Shown: positions 36,456 to 45,249, counted from the stretch's first letter. The stretch: DNA of 64,000 nt from Prescottella equi (GCF_020171745.1 NZ_JAIVAH010000009.1:1-64000), one strand, 5' to 3'. Made by a program: numbers and translations. The notes: generated by a model from the letters alone, not told the origin.

Positions 36456-36908
36456 ATGAGCAGTGAACTCGTAGACCGCCTGGCCCTCACCGATCTCGTC
36501 GCGCAGTACGCGATCGCCGTCGATCGCCGCGACGAAGCGGCGCTGACCGCGCTCTTCGCCGACGACGCGGAGCTGGTCCAGCCGGCCGGTCTGGTCCGAC
36601 GCGGCCGAAACGCAACACTGGCCGGCAACGTCGACATCGCTCAGGGGGTGCTCGAGGCCGTCGCGCATCTCCACTCCACCCGCCACGTCGTCAGCCAGCA
36701 GATCGTCGACCTCTCGGGCGACACGGCCCGCGGCCAGGTCTACGGCGAGGCCCACCACGTGTACGCCACCGAGAACGGCCACCGCGACTACGTCGTGGCG
36801 ATGCGCTACCAGGACGAATACCGCCGCAGCGACGGTACGTGGCGAATCGCCCGGCGGGAGCTCTCGGTCGATCTGACCTACGACATCGAGGTGAAGCTCC
36901 TCGGCTGA
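36456..36908 (+). CDS. SnoaL-like NTF2-fold protein
   Basis: A 150-aa NTF2/SnoaL-like protein: LALTDLVAQYAIAVDRRDEAALTALFADDAELVQPAG opens the cone, and YVVAMRYQDEYRRSDGTWRIARREL closes it. Start at 36456 rather than 36447, because GGGGAGA abuts the earlier ATG. It follows the aldehyde dehydrogenase and precedes the tetR-SnoaL-OYE set. Hydratase, isomerase or cyclase activity is possible. Nothing in the sequence fixes it. Confidence 0.8.
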   Translation: MSSELVDRLALTDLVAQYAIAVDRRDEAALTALFADDAELVQPAGLVRRGRNATLAGNVDIAQGVLEAVAHLHSTRHVVSQQIVDLSGDTARGQVYGEAHHVYATENGHRDYVVAMRYQDEYRRSDGTWRIARRELSVDLTYDIEVKLLG

Positions 36909-37048
36909 GGCATCCCGGAACCAAACGCCGTTAGGTTGGTCCCAGCTCCGGGCCGAGTCGCGCACGATCACTGATCGATGCAGTTCAGGCATATTTTTGC
37001 TGAGCGGAACACCCCCTCCCCACAAAGCGTTCGACCCGATAGCCTCGG

Positions 37049-37064
37049 TCAAGCGATTGGTTGG
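37049..37064. promoter_or_regulatory. TetR-type operator candidate before tetR
   Basis: TCAAGCGATTGGTTGG (reverse CCAACCAATCGCTTGA) lies 23 bp before the tetR start. It matches the 16-bp motif at 38382 at 14 of 16 positions in reverse orientation, and suggests autoregulation. Confidence 0.6.
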
Positions 37065-37086
37065 GACGCTTGGGAGGGCCTGGACG

Positions 37087-37725
37087 ATGACGGAATGCTC
37101 GACGCGACGCCGCGAGATCCTCGACGCGGCGGCCGAACTGTTCGCACGTAAGGGCGTGGCCGCGACGACCATCCGGGAGATCGCCGACCGCGTCGGCGTC
37201 GTGTCGGGAGCGCTCTACCATCACTTTCCGTCCAAGCTCGCCATCGTGGACGAACTCGTGGTCGACTACCTCGTGGAACTGCAGCGTCGGTACCGCTCGC
37301 TCGACACGCGGAACCTGGACCCCCGCTCGCGCCTGCAGGCGATCGTGGACACCTCCCTCGACGTGGCACACGAGCGCCCGCACGCGACCGCCGTGTACCA
37401 GGATGAGCTCCCCCACCTGCGCAATCAGTCGCAGCGAACCCGCGCGGGGGACCTCGCGGACGAGATCCAGCAGGTGTGGATCGACACGATCGAGGACGGC
37501 AAGCGACGCGGCGCGTTCCGAAACGACCTGCCCGCGGGTGTGTTCCACCGCTTCATCCGCGACTGCGTGTGGCTGTCCACGCGGTGGCACAGCGCCGACG
37601 ACGCGTACTCCACCAAGCGACTCGCCGAGGACTGCGTGTCGATCTTCCTCGACGGCTTCGCTGTCGACGCCCGCTGCTCCCACCAGGATTCGGCGCACCA
37701 GGCTCCTGCTCCGGCGGCGGCGTGA
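37087..37725 (+). CDS. TetR regulator, KstR2-like
   Basis: A 212-aa TetR-family repressor. The helix-turn-helix is TTIREIADRVGVVSGALYHHF (about residues 28-48). The ligand domain shares with KstR2 the YQDE stretch, a QQVWIDTIEDGKRRGAFRNDL-type segment and FIRDCVWLSTRWH, so it belongs to the KstR2 group, whose effectors are CoA thioesters of ring-C/D intermediates. GGGAGGG precedes the ATG at 37087. Palindromic sites in its own promoter, before the SnoaL-OYE operon and before the other OYE gene suggest a small regulon. Confidence 0.85.
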   Translation: MTECSTRRREILDAAAELFARKGVAATTIREIADRVGVVSGALYHHFPSKLAIVDELVVDYLVELQRRYRSLDTRNLDPRSRLQAIVDTSLDVAHERPHATAVYQDELPHLRNQSQRTRAGDLADEIQQVWIDTIEDGKRRGAFRNDLPAGVFHRFIRDCVWLSTRWHSADDAYSTKRLAEDCVSIFLDGFAVDARCSHQDSAHQAPAPAAA

Positions 37726-37845
37726 ACCGCGCGGGGACGTCTGTTCGACTGGATGAGATGTCACCGCCGCCGCCGACACGTGGCGGCTAGGCTCCGGACC
37801 AGTCGAAAGCTTGCTCTTCCACACCCCGAATACGGAGGTCGAATC

Positions 37846-38361
37846 ATGGGCACACCCGCTACGGACACCCCCTCGCCGGCGTTGACACTGACACCCGCCG
37901 AGCAGGCACTCGCCGTCGAGGAGATCAAGCAGGTGTTCGCCCGGCGCCTGCGGATCATGGACACCAAGCAGTGGGAGCTGTACGGGTCGGTGCACACCGA
38001 GGACGTCGTCAGCGAGTCCTGGGGCGCCGGCAGCCGCGTCACCGGACGCGACACACTCGCCGACGCAATTCGAAACACCCTGGACGGCAGGGTGTCCGTG
38101 ACCAGCGTGCATCACGGCCACACGCCCGAGATCGTCGTCACCTCCGACACCACCGCCACCGGCATCTGGGCCATGGAAGACGAACTGTGGTGGACCAACG
38201 GCGATGCCGAGGAGCACCTCCACGGCTACGGCCACTACCACGAGGAGTACCGCAAGGTGGAGGGCAAGTGGCTGATCAGCTACCGCACCCTCACCCGGCT
38301 GCGCGAAACCGCAACGCCCCGCTTCTACGACTACCGCGGAGCGAAGGCACCGCGCCGCTAG
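37846..38361 (+). CDS. SnoaL-like NTF2-fold protein (tandem copy A)
   Basis: A 171-aa NTF2/SnoaL-like protein with VEEIKQVFARRLRIMDTKQWELYGSVHTEDVV at the front, then HHGHTPEIV and WAMEDELWW. CGGAGGTC eight bases upstream sets the ATG. It is a tandem paralogue of the next gene. The central 149 bp (38139-38287) are 98% identical to 38746-38894 while the flanks differ far more. It lies 120 bp after tetR on the same strand and probably shares its transcript. Function unknown, likely acting on the same substrate class as the OYE enzyme. Confidence 0.8.
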   Translation: MGTPATDTPSPALTLTPAEQALAVEEIKQVFARRLRIMDTKQWELYGSVHTEDVVSESWGAGSRVTGRDTLADAIRNTLDGRVSVTSVHHGHTPEIVVTSDTTATGIWAMEDELWWTNGDAEEHLHGYGHYHEEYRKVEGKWLISYRTLTRLRETATPRFYDYRGAKAPRR

Positions 38362-38381
38362 TTATGCTGTGCTCCAGATCA

Positions 38382-38397
38382 CCAAACAATCGCTTGG
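38382..38397. promoter_or_regulatory. TetR-type operator candidate before the SnoaL-OYE operon
   Basis: CCAAACAATCGCTTGG, an imperfect palindrome of the CCAAGCAATTGCTTGG type, lies 34 bp before the SnoaL start, with 14 of 16 positions as at 21564. Confidence 0.65.
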
Positions 38398-38431
38398 TTG
38401 ATAGATCCCGATAGAGGAAAGAGGTCCACGC

Positions 38432-38956
38432 ATGGGCGCACCCACCGGTGAACTGACGATGACCGCGGCCGAGCAGCTGCTCGCCATCGAGGAGATCAAG
38501 CGTGTGTTCGCGACGCGCCTGCGGGTCATGGACACCAAGCAGTGGGATCTCTACGGGCCCCTGCACACCGAGGACGTCGTCACCGAGACGTGGGCCGGAC
38601 TGCCGGGCGACAAGCAGCCCAAGGCGAATGGGCAGTCCAACCGCGCGTCCGGGCGCGAGCACCTGACCAACTCGATCCGCGGCATGCTCGGGTCCTCGAC
38701 GCACGTGACCACGGCACACCACGGCCACCAGCCCGAGATCGTCCTCACCTCCGACACCACCGCCACCGGCATCTGGGCCATGGAAGACGAACTGTGGTGG
38801 ACCAACGGCGATGTCGAGGAGCACCTTCACGGCTACGGCCACTATCACGAGGAGTACCGCAAGGTGGAGGGCAAGTGGCTGATCAGCTACCGCAAGCTCA
38901 CCCGCCTGCGCGAGACCCACACGCCCAACTTCTTCGACTACATGGGAGCCCTGTGA
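38432..38956 (+). CDS. SnoaL-like NTF2-fold protein (tandem copy B)
   Basis: A 174-aa paralogue of the preceding gene, with a short extra loop near residues 55-70 and the same HHGHQPEIV, WAMEDELWW and HGYGHYHEEYRK segments. Its stop overlaps the GTG of the OYE gene by 4 bp (GTGA), so translation is coupled and the two proteins probably act together. The His-rich block and conserved acidic residues could line the cone pocket, as in limonene epoxide hydrolase or ketosteroid isomerase relatives. RBS AAAGAGG sits before the ATG. Confidence 0.82.
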   Translation: MGAPTGELTMTAAEQLLAIEEIKRVFATRLRVMDTKQWDLYGPLHTEDVVTETWAGLPGDKQPKANGQSNRASGREHLTNSIRGMLGSSTHVTTAHHGHQPEIVLTSDTTATGIWAMEDELWWTNGDVEEHLHGYGHYHEEYRKVEGKWLISYRKLTRLRETHTPNFFDYMGAL

Positions 38957-40101
38957 CCACCGCAGCCCTCGACACGTCCGCCCTCTTCGCGCCACTCACC
39001 GTCCGGTCCCTCGAGCTGCGGAACCGGATCGCGATGTCGCCCATGACCCGTCACGGTTCGCCGGGCGGCATCCCCACCGACGAGGTCGTCGCGTACTACC
39101 GCCGTCGCGCCGAGGGCGGGACGGGGCTCATCGTCACCGAGGGTGTCGCGATCGAACACCCGTCGGCCGTCGACGCCGACACCGTTCCGGTGATGTACGG
39201 CGAAGCGGCGCTGGCGGGTTGGCGCAACGTCGTCGACGCGGTCCACGCCGCGGGCGGCAAGATCGTCCCGCAGTTGTGGCACGTCGGACCACTGTTCGGC
39301 GCGATGGGTCCGGTCGGCGACGTCACCCCGATGCGCCCGTCCGGACACTGGGGCACCGTCGGCAACACGATGTACTCGGACGAGTACGTCGAGCAGATGC
39401 GACCGGTCACCGCCGCGATGACCGAGCAGGACATCGCCGACGTCATCGCGGCGTACGCCGCTGCGGCGCGCAACGCGATCGACGTCGGTTTCGACGGCAT
39501 CGCCCTGCACGGCGGCCACGGATACCTGCTCGACGCGTTCCTGTGGGCGCCCACCAACCAGCGCGACGACGAGTGGGGCGGAGACCTGCAGCGCCGCACC
39601 CGGTTCCCCGCGGAGGTGGTCAAGGCGATCCGCAAGGAGATCGGCGACGACTACCCGATCATCTTCCGATTCTCGCAGCACAAGCAGCAGGACTTCGTCT
39701 CCAAGATCGCCGAGACCCCCGAGGAACTCGGCGTGGTGCTGAACGCGCTCGTCGACGCCGGTGTGGACATCCTCGACGCGAGCATCCGCCGGTTCTACGC
39801 CCCCGCATTCGAGGGCAGCGACCTGTCGCTGGCCGGCTGGGCCAAGAAGCTGACCGGCGCCACCGTCATGGCGGTCGGCAGCGTCGGACTCGACAGTGCG
39901 CTCAACGAGCGAGTCATCACCGGGCTGCCGCAGATGTCGAACAACCTGCCGGACCTGATGCGCCGGGTGGACGAGGGCGAGTTCGACCTCGTCGCGATCG
40001 GACGCCTGCACATGGCGGACCCCGCGATCTCGCAGCGTCTGCGCAACGGCGATCCAATGCCGGAGTTCGACCGCAAGCTGCACGAGGGCCGTCTGTACTG
40101 A
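38953..40101 (+). CDS. Old yellow enzyme-type ene-reductase (second copy)
   Basis: A 382-aa FMN oxidoreductase of the OYE family, close paralogue of the enzyme at 21611. NRIAMSPMTRHG, HVGPLFGAM, ALHGGHGYLLDAFLWAPTNQRDDEWGG and LVAIGRLHMADP are shared. It starts at GTG 38953 within the stop of the SnoaL-like gene. The fixed pairing of an NTF2-fold protein with an ene-reductase under a KstR2-like repressor suggests successive isomerisation or hydration and C=C reduction of an enone. A strong terminator follows. Confidence 0.85.
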   Translation: MTTAALDTSALFAPLTVRSLELRNRIAMSPMTRHGSPGGIPTDEVVAYYRRRAEGGTGLIVTEGVAIEHPSAVDADTVPVMYGEAALAGWRNVVDAVHAAGGKIVPQLWHVGPLFGAMGPVGDVTPMRPSGHWGTVGNTMYSDEYVEQMRPVTAAMTEQDIADVIAAYAAAARNAIDVGFDGIALHGGHGYLLDAFLWAPTNQRDDEWGGDLQRRTRFPAEVVKAIRKEIGDDYPIIFRFSQHKQQDFVSKIAETPEELGVVLNALVDAGVDILDASIRRFYAPAFEGSDLSLAGWAKKLTGATVMAVGSVGLDSALNERVITGLPQMSNNLPDLMRRVDEGEFDLVAIGRLHMADPAISQRLRNGDPMPEFDRKLHEGRLY

Positions 40102-40114
40102 CGGATCGACCACG

Positions 40115-40166
40115 AACGGGAGTTCCCGGCACCTTTCCCGCGAGGGGTGTGCCGGGAACTCCCGTT
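40115..40166. terminator. Bidirectional terminator
   Basis: AACGGGAGTTCCCGGCAC at 40115-40132 and its exact complement at 40149-40166, between the convergent OYE and ADH genes. Confidence 0.9.
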
Positions 40167-40174
40167 TCGGCGTT

Positions 40175-41212
40175 TCAGGATCGGCTGGGCACCAGGATCG
40201 CCCGGCCCTTGATCTTCCCGGCCTCGAGCGCGTCGAAGGCGGCGACGGCGTCCTCGAGCGGGATCGTCTCGGACTCGATCGTCACGAGCCCGCGACGTGC
40301 CAGGTCGATCACCGCCCGCTGGTCCGCGCGGGTGCCGGCGTAACTCAGGCGCACACTCGCACCCCACGGCAGCGCGAACCCGGTCCAGTCGAAGTGTCCG
40401 CCACCCAGTCCCAGCACCCGCAGCGCCCCGTCGCGGCCGATCACCTGGGTGGCGATGTCGACCGTCGCCTGCACGCCCACACAGTCGAAGACGGCGTCCA
40501 CGCCGATCCCGTCGGTCAGCTCCAGGATCTTCCCGACGCACGACGCATCGCTGGCGAACGCGTGCTCGGCGCCCAGTGTGGTGGCCAGTTCGAGCTTCTC
40601 CTCCGCCGAGTCCACCGCGATGATCCGGGTCGCGGTGGTGGCCGCGAGGATCTGCACCGCGGTGTGGCCGAGCCCGCCGATACCGAGCACCACTGCCGTC
40701 GTGCCCGGCCCGAGCCGGTCTCGCGCACCGTCGATCGCGTGGTAGGTGGTCAGACCGGCGTCGGCGAGCGGGCCGGCGGTGACGGGGTCGAGGTCGCCGA
40801 GTGGTTCGACGAACCGGGCATCGACCTTCATGTAGTCGGCCATGCCGCCGTGCGCGGCCAGGCCCGGACACAGCGGCAGACCCTGCCGGCCGGTCGCACG
40901 CTCGCACGAGTTCTCGCGGCCCTGCACGCAGGCACGGCACGTGCCGCAGCTCCACACCAGGAACACCAGGACGGCGTCGCCCACGGCGAAGGACTCGACC
41001 CCGTCGCCGAGAGCGGCGATGCGGCCGGCGGTCTCGTGCCCCAGCGTCATCGGCGGCGGCATCATCGACGCCGGCGAGTGCCGCACGTGGATGTCGGAGT
41101 GACACAGTCCCGCACCGGCCACCTCGATCAGGACCTCACCGGGGCCGATCTCGGGAACGTCGGTGTCGACGACGGCGATCCGGCCGTGCTCAACCAGCTG
41201 CAACGCTCTCAT
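40175..41212 (-). CDS. Zinc-dependent alcohol dehydrogenase
   Basis: A 345-aa medium-chain ADH. GLCHSD (near 37) and GHET carry catalytic zinc ligands, the CGTCRACVQGRENSC stretch the structural zinc, and GIGGLG (near 175) the NAD site with acidic AVDSAEE favouring NAD. AGGAGG before the second of two adjacent starts gives ATG 41212. It overlaps the hydrolase gene by 23 bp, so co-translated with it. In the FMO-hydrolase-ADH order it would oxidise the alcohol released from an ester. Confidence 0.87.
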   Translation of the reverse strand: MRALQLVEHGRIAVVDTDVPEIGPGEVLIEVAGAGLCHSDIHVRHSPASMMPPPMTLGHETAGRIAALGDGVESFAVGDAVLVFLVWSCGTCRACVQGRENSCERATGRQGLPLCPGLAAHGGMADYMKVDARFVEPLGDLDPVTAGPLADAGLTTYHAIDGARDRLGPGTTAVVLGIGGLGHTAVQILAATTATRIIAVDSAEEKLELATTLGAEHAFASDASCVGKILELTDGIGVDAVFDCVGVQATVDIATQVIGRDGALRVLGLGGGHFDWTGFALPWGASVRLSYAGTRADQRAVIDLARRGLVTIESETIPLEDAVAAFDALEAGKIKGRAILVPSRS

Positions 41213-42158
41213 CACGCACCTCCTCGACGACGAGGGCGACGGCGGGGACGCTCGGGGCGGCGAGATGCCTGCGCAGGAACAGGATCTGGTGCTCGAGCAC
41301 CCGATCGAACCACTGCTTGCCGGGGTAGACGTCGAAGTGGTCGCACGGGTAGTGCCGCACCTCGGCGCGGGCCTGCTCGGCGGCCTTCGCGGCGGCGTGC
41401 GGCGGCGCGCTGCGGTCGAGATCGCCGATCTGCACCAGCAGCGGGGCGGTCACGTTCTTGGCGACCGTCACCGGCCGGTACGAGCCGATCTCGAGGAAGG
41501 ACCGCGCGCTGACCTCGTTGCGCCAGCTGGGCCCGGCGATGGAGTGATAGTCCTCGTAGATGCCGGGCAGCGCGAGCGCGGCCACCTCGCCGGGACGGCC
41601 GGCCAGCGGGATCGTGACGCCCGCGCCGCCACGCGCCGACGCGACCCTGTCCCGCACCGCCGCCCACGAACTCTTCGCCAGGTGCGCGGGGCTGTACTGC
41701 TTCATCGAGGCGGTCGACGCCGCGCGGGCGTCGGTGGCCGGGGTGAGCGCGACGAGCGCCGCCAGCCGGGGGTCGCTCGCACCGAGACTGAGCACATGGC
41801 CACCGGACAGCGACACTCCCCACGCGACGACGCGGTCGGGATCGACGCCGTCCGTGCGGCGCGCCGCCGCGATGGCGGCGGCGTAGTCGTCGAGCTGGCC
41901 CTGGATCGAGATCGTCTGCCGCACTTCACCACCGCTGCGTCCGAAGCCGCGGTAGTCGAACGCCAGGACGTCGAGGCCGGCGGTGGCCAGGCCCTCGGCG
42001 AAGCCCTCGAGGCCGGAGTCCACGGTGCCGCCGAAGCCGTGCGCCATCACGACACACGGTCGGCCCGACTCGGTCAGGAAGGCGTCACCCTCGCCGCGGT
42101 AGTGCCAGGCGGCGCAGGACGTCCCCTGCACCGAGAAATCCACATCGGTCCGATTCAC
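41190..42158 (-). CDS. Alpha/beta hydrolase (dienelactone-hydrolase-like esterase)
   Basis: A 322-aa alpha/beta-hydrolase. AHGFGGTVDSG forms the oxyanion loop, WGVSLSGGH the nucleophile elbow (Ser near 126), and CDHFDVY near the end carries the His. It probably hydrolyses an ester or lactone in the cytosol. The GTG at 42158 is chosen because it overlaps the tetR stop by 4 bp and has GGGAG six bases upstream. A GTG 30 bp earlier is less likely. Order after the FMO and before the ADH fits an ester from Baeyer-Villiger oxidation. Confidence 0.83.
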   Translation of the reverse strand: MNRTDVDFSVQGTSCAAWHYRGEGDAFLTESGRPCVVMAHGFGGTVDSGLEGFAEGLATAGLDVLAFDYRGFGRSGGEVRQTISIQGQLDDYAAAIAAARRTDGVDPDRVVAWGVSLSGGHVLSLGASDPRLAALVALTPATDARAASTASMKQYSPAHLAKSSWAAVRDRVASARGGAGVTIPLAGRPGEVAALALPGIYEDYHSIAGPSWRNEVSARSFLEIGSYRPVTVAKNVTAPLLVQIGDLDRSAPPHAAAKAAEQARAEVRHYPCDHFDVYPGKQWFDRVLEHQILFLRRHLAAPSVPAVALVVEEVRDESVAAG

Positions 42159-42790
42159 AATTTGCTCCCATAGATTGTGTTGAGCCACACCGCGACGAGC
42201 GCCTCGCGAGCGGTCTCGGGGGTCAGCGCCTCCGGCCCGCCGCGCGACAGGCTCTCGACGGCGCGGTCGTTCATGTCGAGAAGAACCACTGCGAGCGCCC
42301 GACTCTCCGGGCCGTCAGCCGCGCGCCCCGACGTCCGCTCGGCGTCGATCACCGACGCCACCGGATCGACGAAGCTGAACCGGTCGCGATCCCACATTTC
42401 CCGCACCGAGGGATCGGAGTCCCGCGCATCCCGCAGGGCGCGATACAGATTGGGGTGACGCTCCCACGTCCCGATCACCTCGGCGATCAAGCCGTCGATC
42501 ATCTCCCGCGGGCTGCCCTCGCGCGCGAGGTAGGCGCGGGCGCCCTCCTGCATCTCGCCGTACACGGTCCGCGACAGGGCGGCGACGGCCTTCGCCTTGT
42601 TGTCGAAGTAGAAGTAGAAGCCCGACCGGGTGACCCCCGCAGCCCTCGAGATGTCGCTGATGTTGATCTCGTCGAGGCTGCGGTCCTCGAGTAGGCGTTC
42701 GACGGCCTCGAGGATCGCGGCGCGGCGTTCCTCACCCTTGTTCGCTCTCCGCGTGCGGGTCTCGTCGCTGGAGGCGGGGTGGCTGGTCAT
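42155..42790 (-). CDS. TetR regulator, EthR-like
   Basis: A 211-aa TetR-family protein. The helix-turn-helix (INISDISRAAGVTRSGFYFYFDNKAKAV, about residues 38-65) closely recalls EthR, which in M. tuberculosis represses a Baeyer-Villiger monooxygenase, EthA. Here too a flavin monooxygenase gene lies upstream on the same strand (40 bp). It is the natural candidate to bind the perfect 26-bp palindrome at 44311. The ATG at 42790 is preceded by GGAAGG. Confidence 0.85.
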   Translation of the reverse strand: MTSHPASSDETRTRRANKGEERRAAILEAVERLLEDRSLDEINISDISRAAGVTRSGFYFYFDNKAKAVAALSRTVYGEMQEGARAYLAREGSPREMIDGLIAEVIGTWERHPNLYRALRDARDSDPSVREMWDRDRFSFVDPVASVIDAERTSGRAADGPESRALAVVLLDMNDRAVESLSRGGPEALTPETAREALVAVWLNTIYGSKL

Positions 42791-42830
42791 GGTGTCGGCC
42801 TTCCGGTCGGCTACTGCGTACGGGTCCCCA

Positions 42831-44180
42831 TCATGCCGGGACACCCGCCAACCGGACCGCACCGTCCCTGCGTACCCGCGCCAGGCCGGCGGGCAATTCC
42901 TTGGTCCGCATCTCGTGTTCGTAGATGTAGTAGTCGACCTGCTGTGTGTGGCGGGGCCGATTGTTGAAGTGCCCCACGAAGCGTTCCTCGTCGGCCTTGA
43001 TCACGCGGCGCATCTCGGCCTCCGACGGCGGCCGGTACGTGCCCGCGAGGTAGGCGGCGAGGGTCCGTGACTGGCATTCGACGAACGGGAACAGCGTCGG
43101 CGCGGACTGCGCGAAGCCGATGAAGGCCAGATCATCCATACCGGGCTTGAACATGCGCTTGTACAGCGGGAAATCGTTGCCAGGCGCGCTGAGGAAGTCC
43201 TCGTCGAAGAACGGGAAGGTGATGTTGTAGCCCGTCGCGTAGATGATGACGTCGAAGTCGCGGCTGGTGCCGTCCACGAAGTGCACCGTCTCGCCGTCGA
43301 GCCGCTCGATGTTCGGCTTGGCGTCGATGTCTCCGGATCCGAAGCGCACCAGCAGTTCCTGGGACTGGGTGGGATGCGCCTCACCGAAGTGATGGTCGGG
43401 CTTGGGCAGTCCGAAGCTCTCCGGACGACCCGAGAGGAAGATCGGACCGCGGCGGCCCAGCCGGCGCTGCCACGACAGCGGGATCTGCGGGATCGTCTGG
43501 ATCAGGGTGTCGGCGGGGACACCGAACGCGTACTTCGGCACGATCCACGCACCCGAACGGGTGGAGATCGTCACCTTGTTGCGCTGCGACCGCTGCGACA
43601 ACTCCACCGCGATGTCGGCGGCACTGTTGCCGAGGCCGACGATGAGGATTCGCTTGTCCCGCAGATGCAGTGGCGTCTCCGGATCGATGTAGGCGTGCGA
43701 GTGGATGGACTCGCCGGTGAACTCGCCGGGGAAGTCCGGCAGCCGGGGATCCCAGTGGTGCCCGTTCGCGACGGCCAGGAAGTCGAAGCGGCGGGTCTCG
43801 CCGTTCTGGGTGACGATCTCCCATCCCCCACCCGGCAGGTGCTCCGCGTGCTCGACACCGTTCTCGAAATTGATCCGATCGAGCAGCGAGAACGCGGACG
43901 CGTAGTCGTCGAGGTACCGCTTGATGTCGGTGTGGTGCGGGAAGTCCGGCAGTTCCTCCGGCATCGGATAGTCCTTGAACGACAGCCGATGCTTGGACGT
44001 ATCGATGTGCAGCGATCGGTAGGCGCTCGAATGGCCGTTCGGGTTGCCGAACGCCCAGTTGCCGCCGATCCGGTCGGAGCTCTCGAAACACTCGTAGGGG
44101 ATGTCGTAGTCGGTGAGCATCTTGCCGGCCGTCAAGCCGCTGATGCCGGCGCCGATGATGCAGGTCGTGGGTTTCGCCAT
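42831..44180 (-). CDS. Flavin-containing monooxygenase (class B)
   Basis: A 449-aa class B flavoprotein monooxygenase. GAGISG near residue 10 binds FAD, FTGESIHSHAY is the FMO fingerprint FxGxxxHxxxY, GLGNSAADIA (near 185) binds NADPH, and YATGYN follows. It could oxygenate S or N atoms or perform Baeyer-Villiger oxidation of ketones. The downstream hydrolase and ADH favour the latter. Start at 44180 or 44183 (adjacent ATGs). The second is better spaced from GGAG. It is first of the FMO-tetR-hydrolase-ADH operon, divergent from SDR-ALDH. Confidence 0.87.
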   Translation of the reverse strand: MAKPTTCIIGAGISGLTAGKMLTDYDIPYECFESSDRIGGNWAFGNPNGHSSAYRSLHIDTSKHRLSFKDYPMPEELPDFPHHTDIKRYLDDYASAFSLLDRINFENGVEHAEHLPGGGWEIVTQNGETRRFDFLAVANGHHWDPRLPDFPGEFTGESIHSHAYIDPETPLHLRDKRILIVGLGNSAADIAVELSQRSQRNKVTISTRSGAWIVPKYAFGVPADTLIQTIPQIPLSWQRRLGRRGPIFLSGRPESFGLPKPDHHFGEAHPTQSQELLVRFGSGDIDAKPNIERLDGETVHFVDGTSRDFDVIIYATGYNITFPFFDEDFLSAPGNDFPLYKRMFKPGMDDLAFIGFAQSAPTLFPFVECQSRTLAAYLAGTYRPPSEAEMRRVIKADEERFVGHFNNRPRHTQQVDYYIYEHEMRTKELPAGLARVRRDGAVRLAGVPA

Positions 44181-44310
44181 CATGCTCCGTTCAGTGATGT
44201 GCTTCACAATGTAGGCAGAAAATTGACACGCGTCAATAGTCACCAGTTCCGCTGTCCTGCTAGTGAAATCCCTTCTCGCGCGAGGATCGGGGGTGTTACA
44301 GTTCACAATT

Positions 44311-44336
44311 AATTCTTAGACTCGAGTCTAAGAATT
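44311..44336. promoter_or_regulatory. Perfect 26-bp palindromic operator
   Basis: A perfect 26-bp palindrome, with core TAGAC-TCGA-GTCTA at 44317-44330, midway between the FMO gene (minus) and the SDR gene (plus). Size and symmetry are those of a TetR operator. The core half-sites recur at 50826-50839. Confidence 0.8.
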
Positions 44337-44405
44337 GCTGATCTCGCTCGGCGTGCACGGCCACCCGATGCCGGCACGCGCCCCCCACTTGCAAGGAGTC
44401 ATCGC

Positions 44406-45233
44406 ATGCCCGACTTCTCCGGGAAGAAGATCGTCGTCACCGGATGTTCCTCCGGTATCGGCGCCGCTGCCGTCACCAAACTCGCCGCCCGAGGCGCCAC
44501 TGTCGTCGGCGTCGATCGGGTGCCGAGTTCCGATCCCGCGATCGCGCAGATGATCGTCGGGGATCTCGCCTCCCACGACGGCGTGCGCGCGATCGCCGAC
44601 CGAATCGACGGCCCCATCGACGTCCTCATCAACAACGCGGGTGTCGCCGCGACCCTGCCGTGGCGAACAGTGCTGTCCATCAACGCCCTTGCGCCACGTG
44701 ATCTCACCCGAGCGCTCCTAGCCAAGTTCGGACCCCGACCGGTTGTCGTGACCACGGCGTCCCAGGCCGGATTCATGTGGCAGCGGAACTTCGCGCGGAT
44801 CAACGCCTTCCTCGCGATCGACGACTGGGAAGCCGCCCTGGACTCGCTCACGGACTTCCCCGACATCGAATCCGTTTGCTACAACCTGTCCAAGGAGGCC
44901 GCGATCGTCAATTCCGGCAACCTCGCTGTCGACGGCAAGCACATCGGACTGCGCTCCAACACCGTCTCCCCGGGCACCGTCGGCACACCACTGCTGGAGG
45001 ACTTCACCGCCACGATGGGAGAGGAGATGATCGGCGGCGCCGCGACCTGGGCCGGACGTCATGCCCGCGCCGAGGAGATCGCCGACGCACTGCTCTTCCT
45101 CGCATCGGAGGAGTCCTCGTGGATCAGCGGCGCCGACCTACCGGTGGACGGCGGATTCGGCGCACTCGTCTTTCGGTCCTACGTCGCCCCCGCCATGGCC
45201 GCAATGGCCGACTCCGCCGCCACGCCCCAGTAA
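44406..45233 (+). CDS. Short-chain dehydrogenase (3-alpha-HSD-like)
   Basis: A 275-aa SDR. TGCSSGIGAAA is the cofactor loop, GVDRVPSSD the cofactor selector, and NNAGVAATLPWRTVLSIN the middle. YNLSK is the catalytic Tyr/Lys. The short N-terminal domain with compressed alpha-helices, as in 3-alpha-HSD/carbonyl reductase, is notable. It is likely to oxidise an alcohol to the ketone used by the divergent FMO, by inference from position. AAGGAG before the ATG, and ALDH follows after 16 bp. Confidence 0.83.
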   Translation: MPDFSGKKIVVTGCSSGIGAAAVTKLAARGATVVGVDRVPSSDPAIAQMIVGDLASHDGVRAIADRIDGPIDVLINNAGVAATLPWRTVLSINALAPRDLTRALLAKFGPRPVVVTTASQAGFMWQRNFARINAFLAIDDWEAALDSLTDFPDIESVCYNLSKEAAIVNSGNLAVDGKHIGLRSNTVSPGTVGTPLLEDFTATMGEEMIGGAATWAGRHARAEEIADALLFLASEESSWISGADLPVDGGFGALVFRSYVAPAMAAMADSAATPQ

Positions 45234-45249
45234 CGAGGTGAACCAGAAC

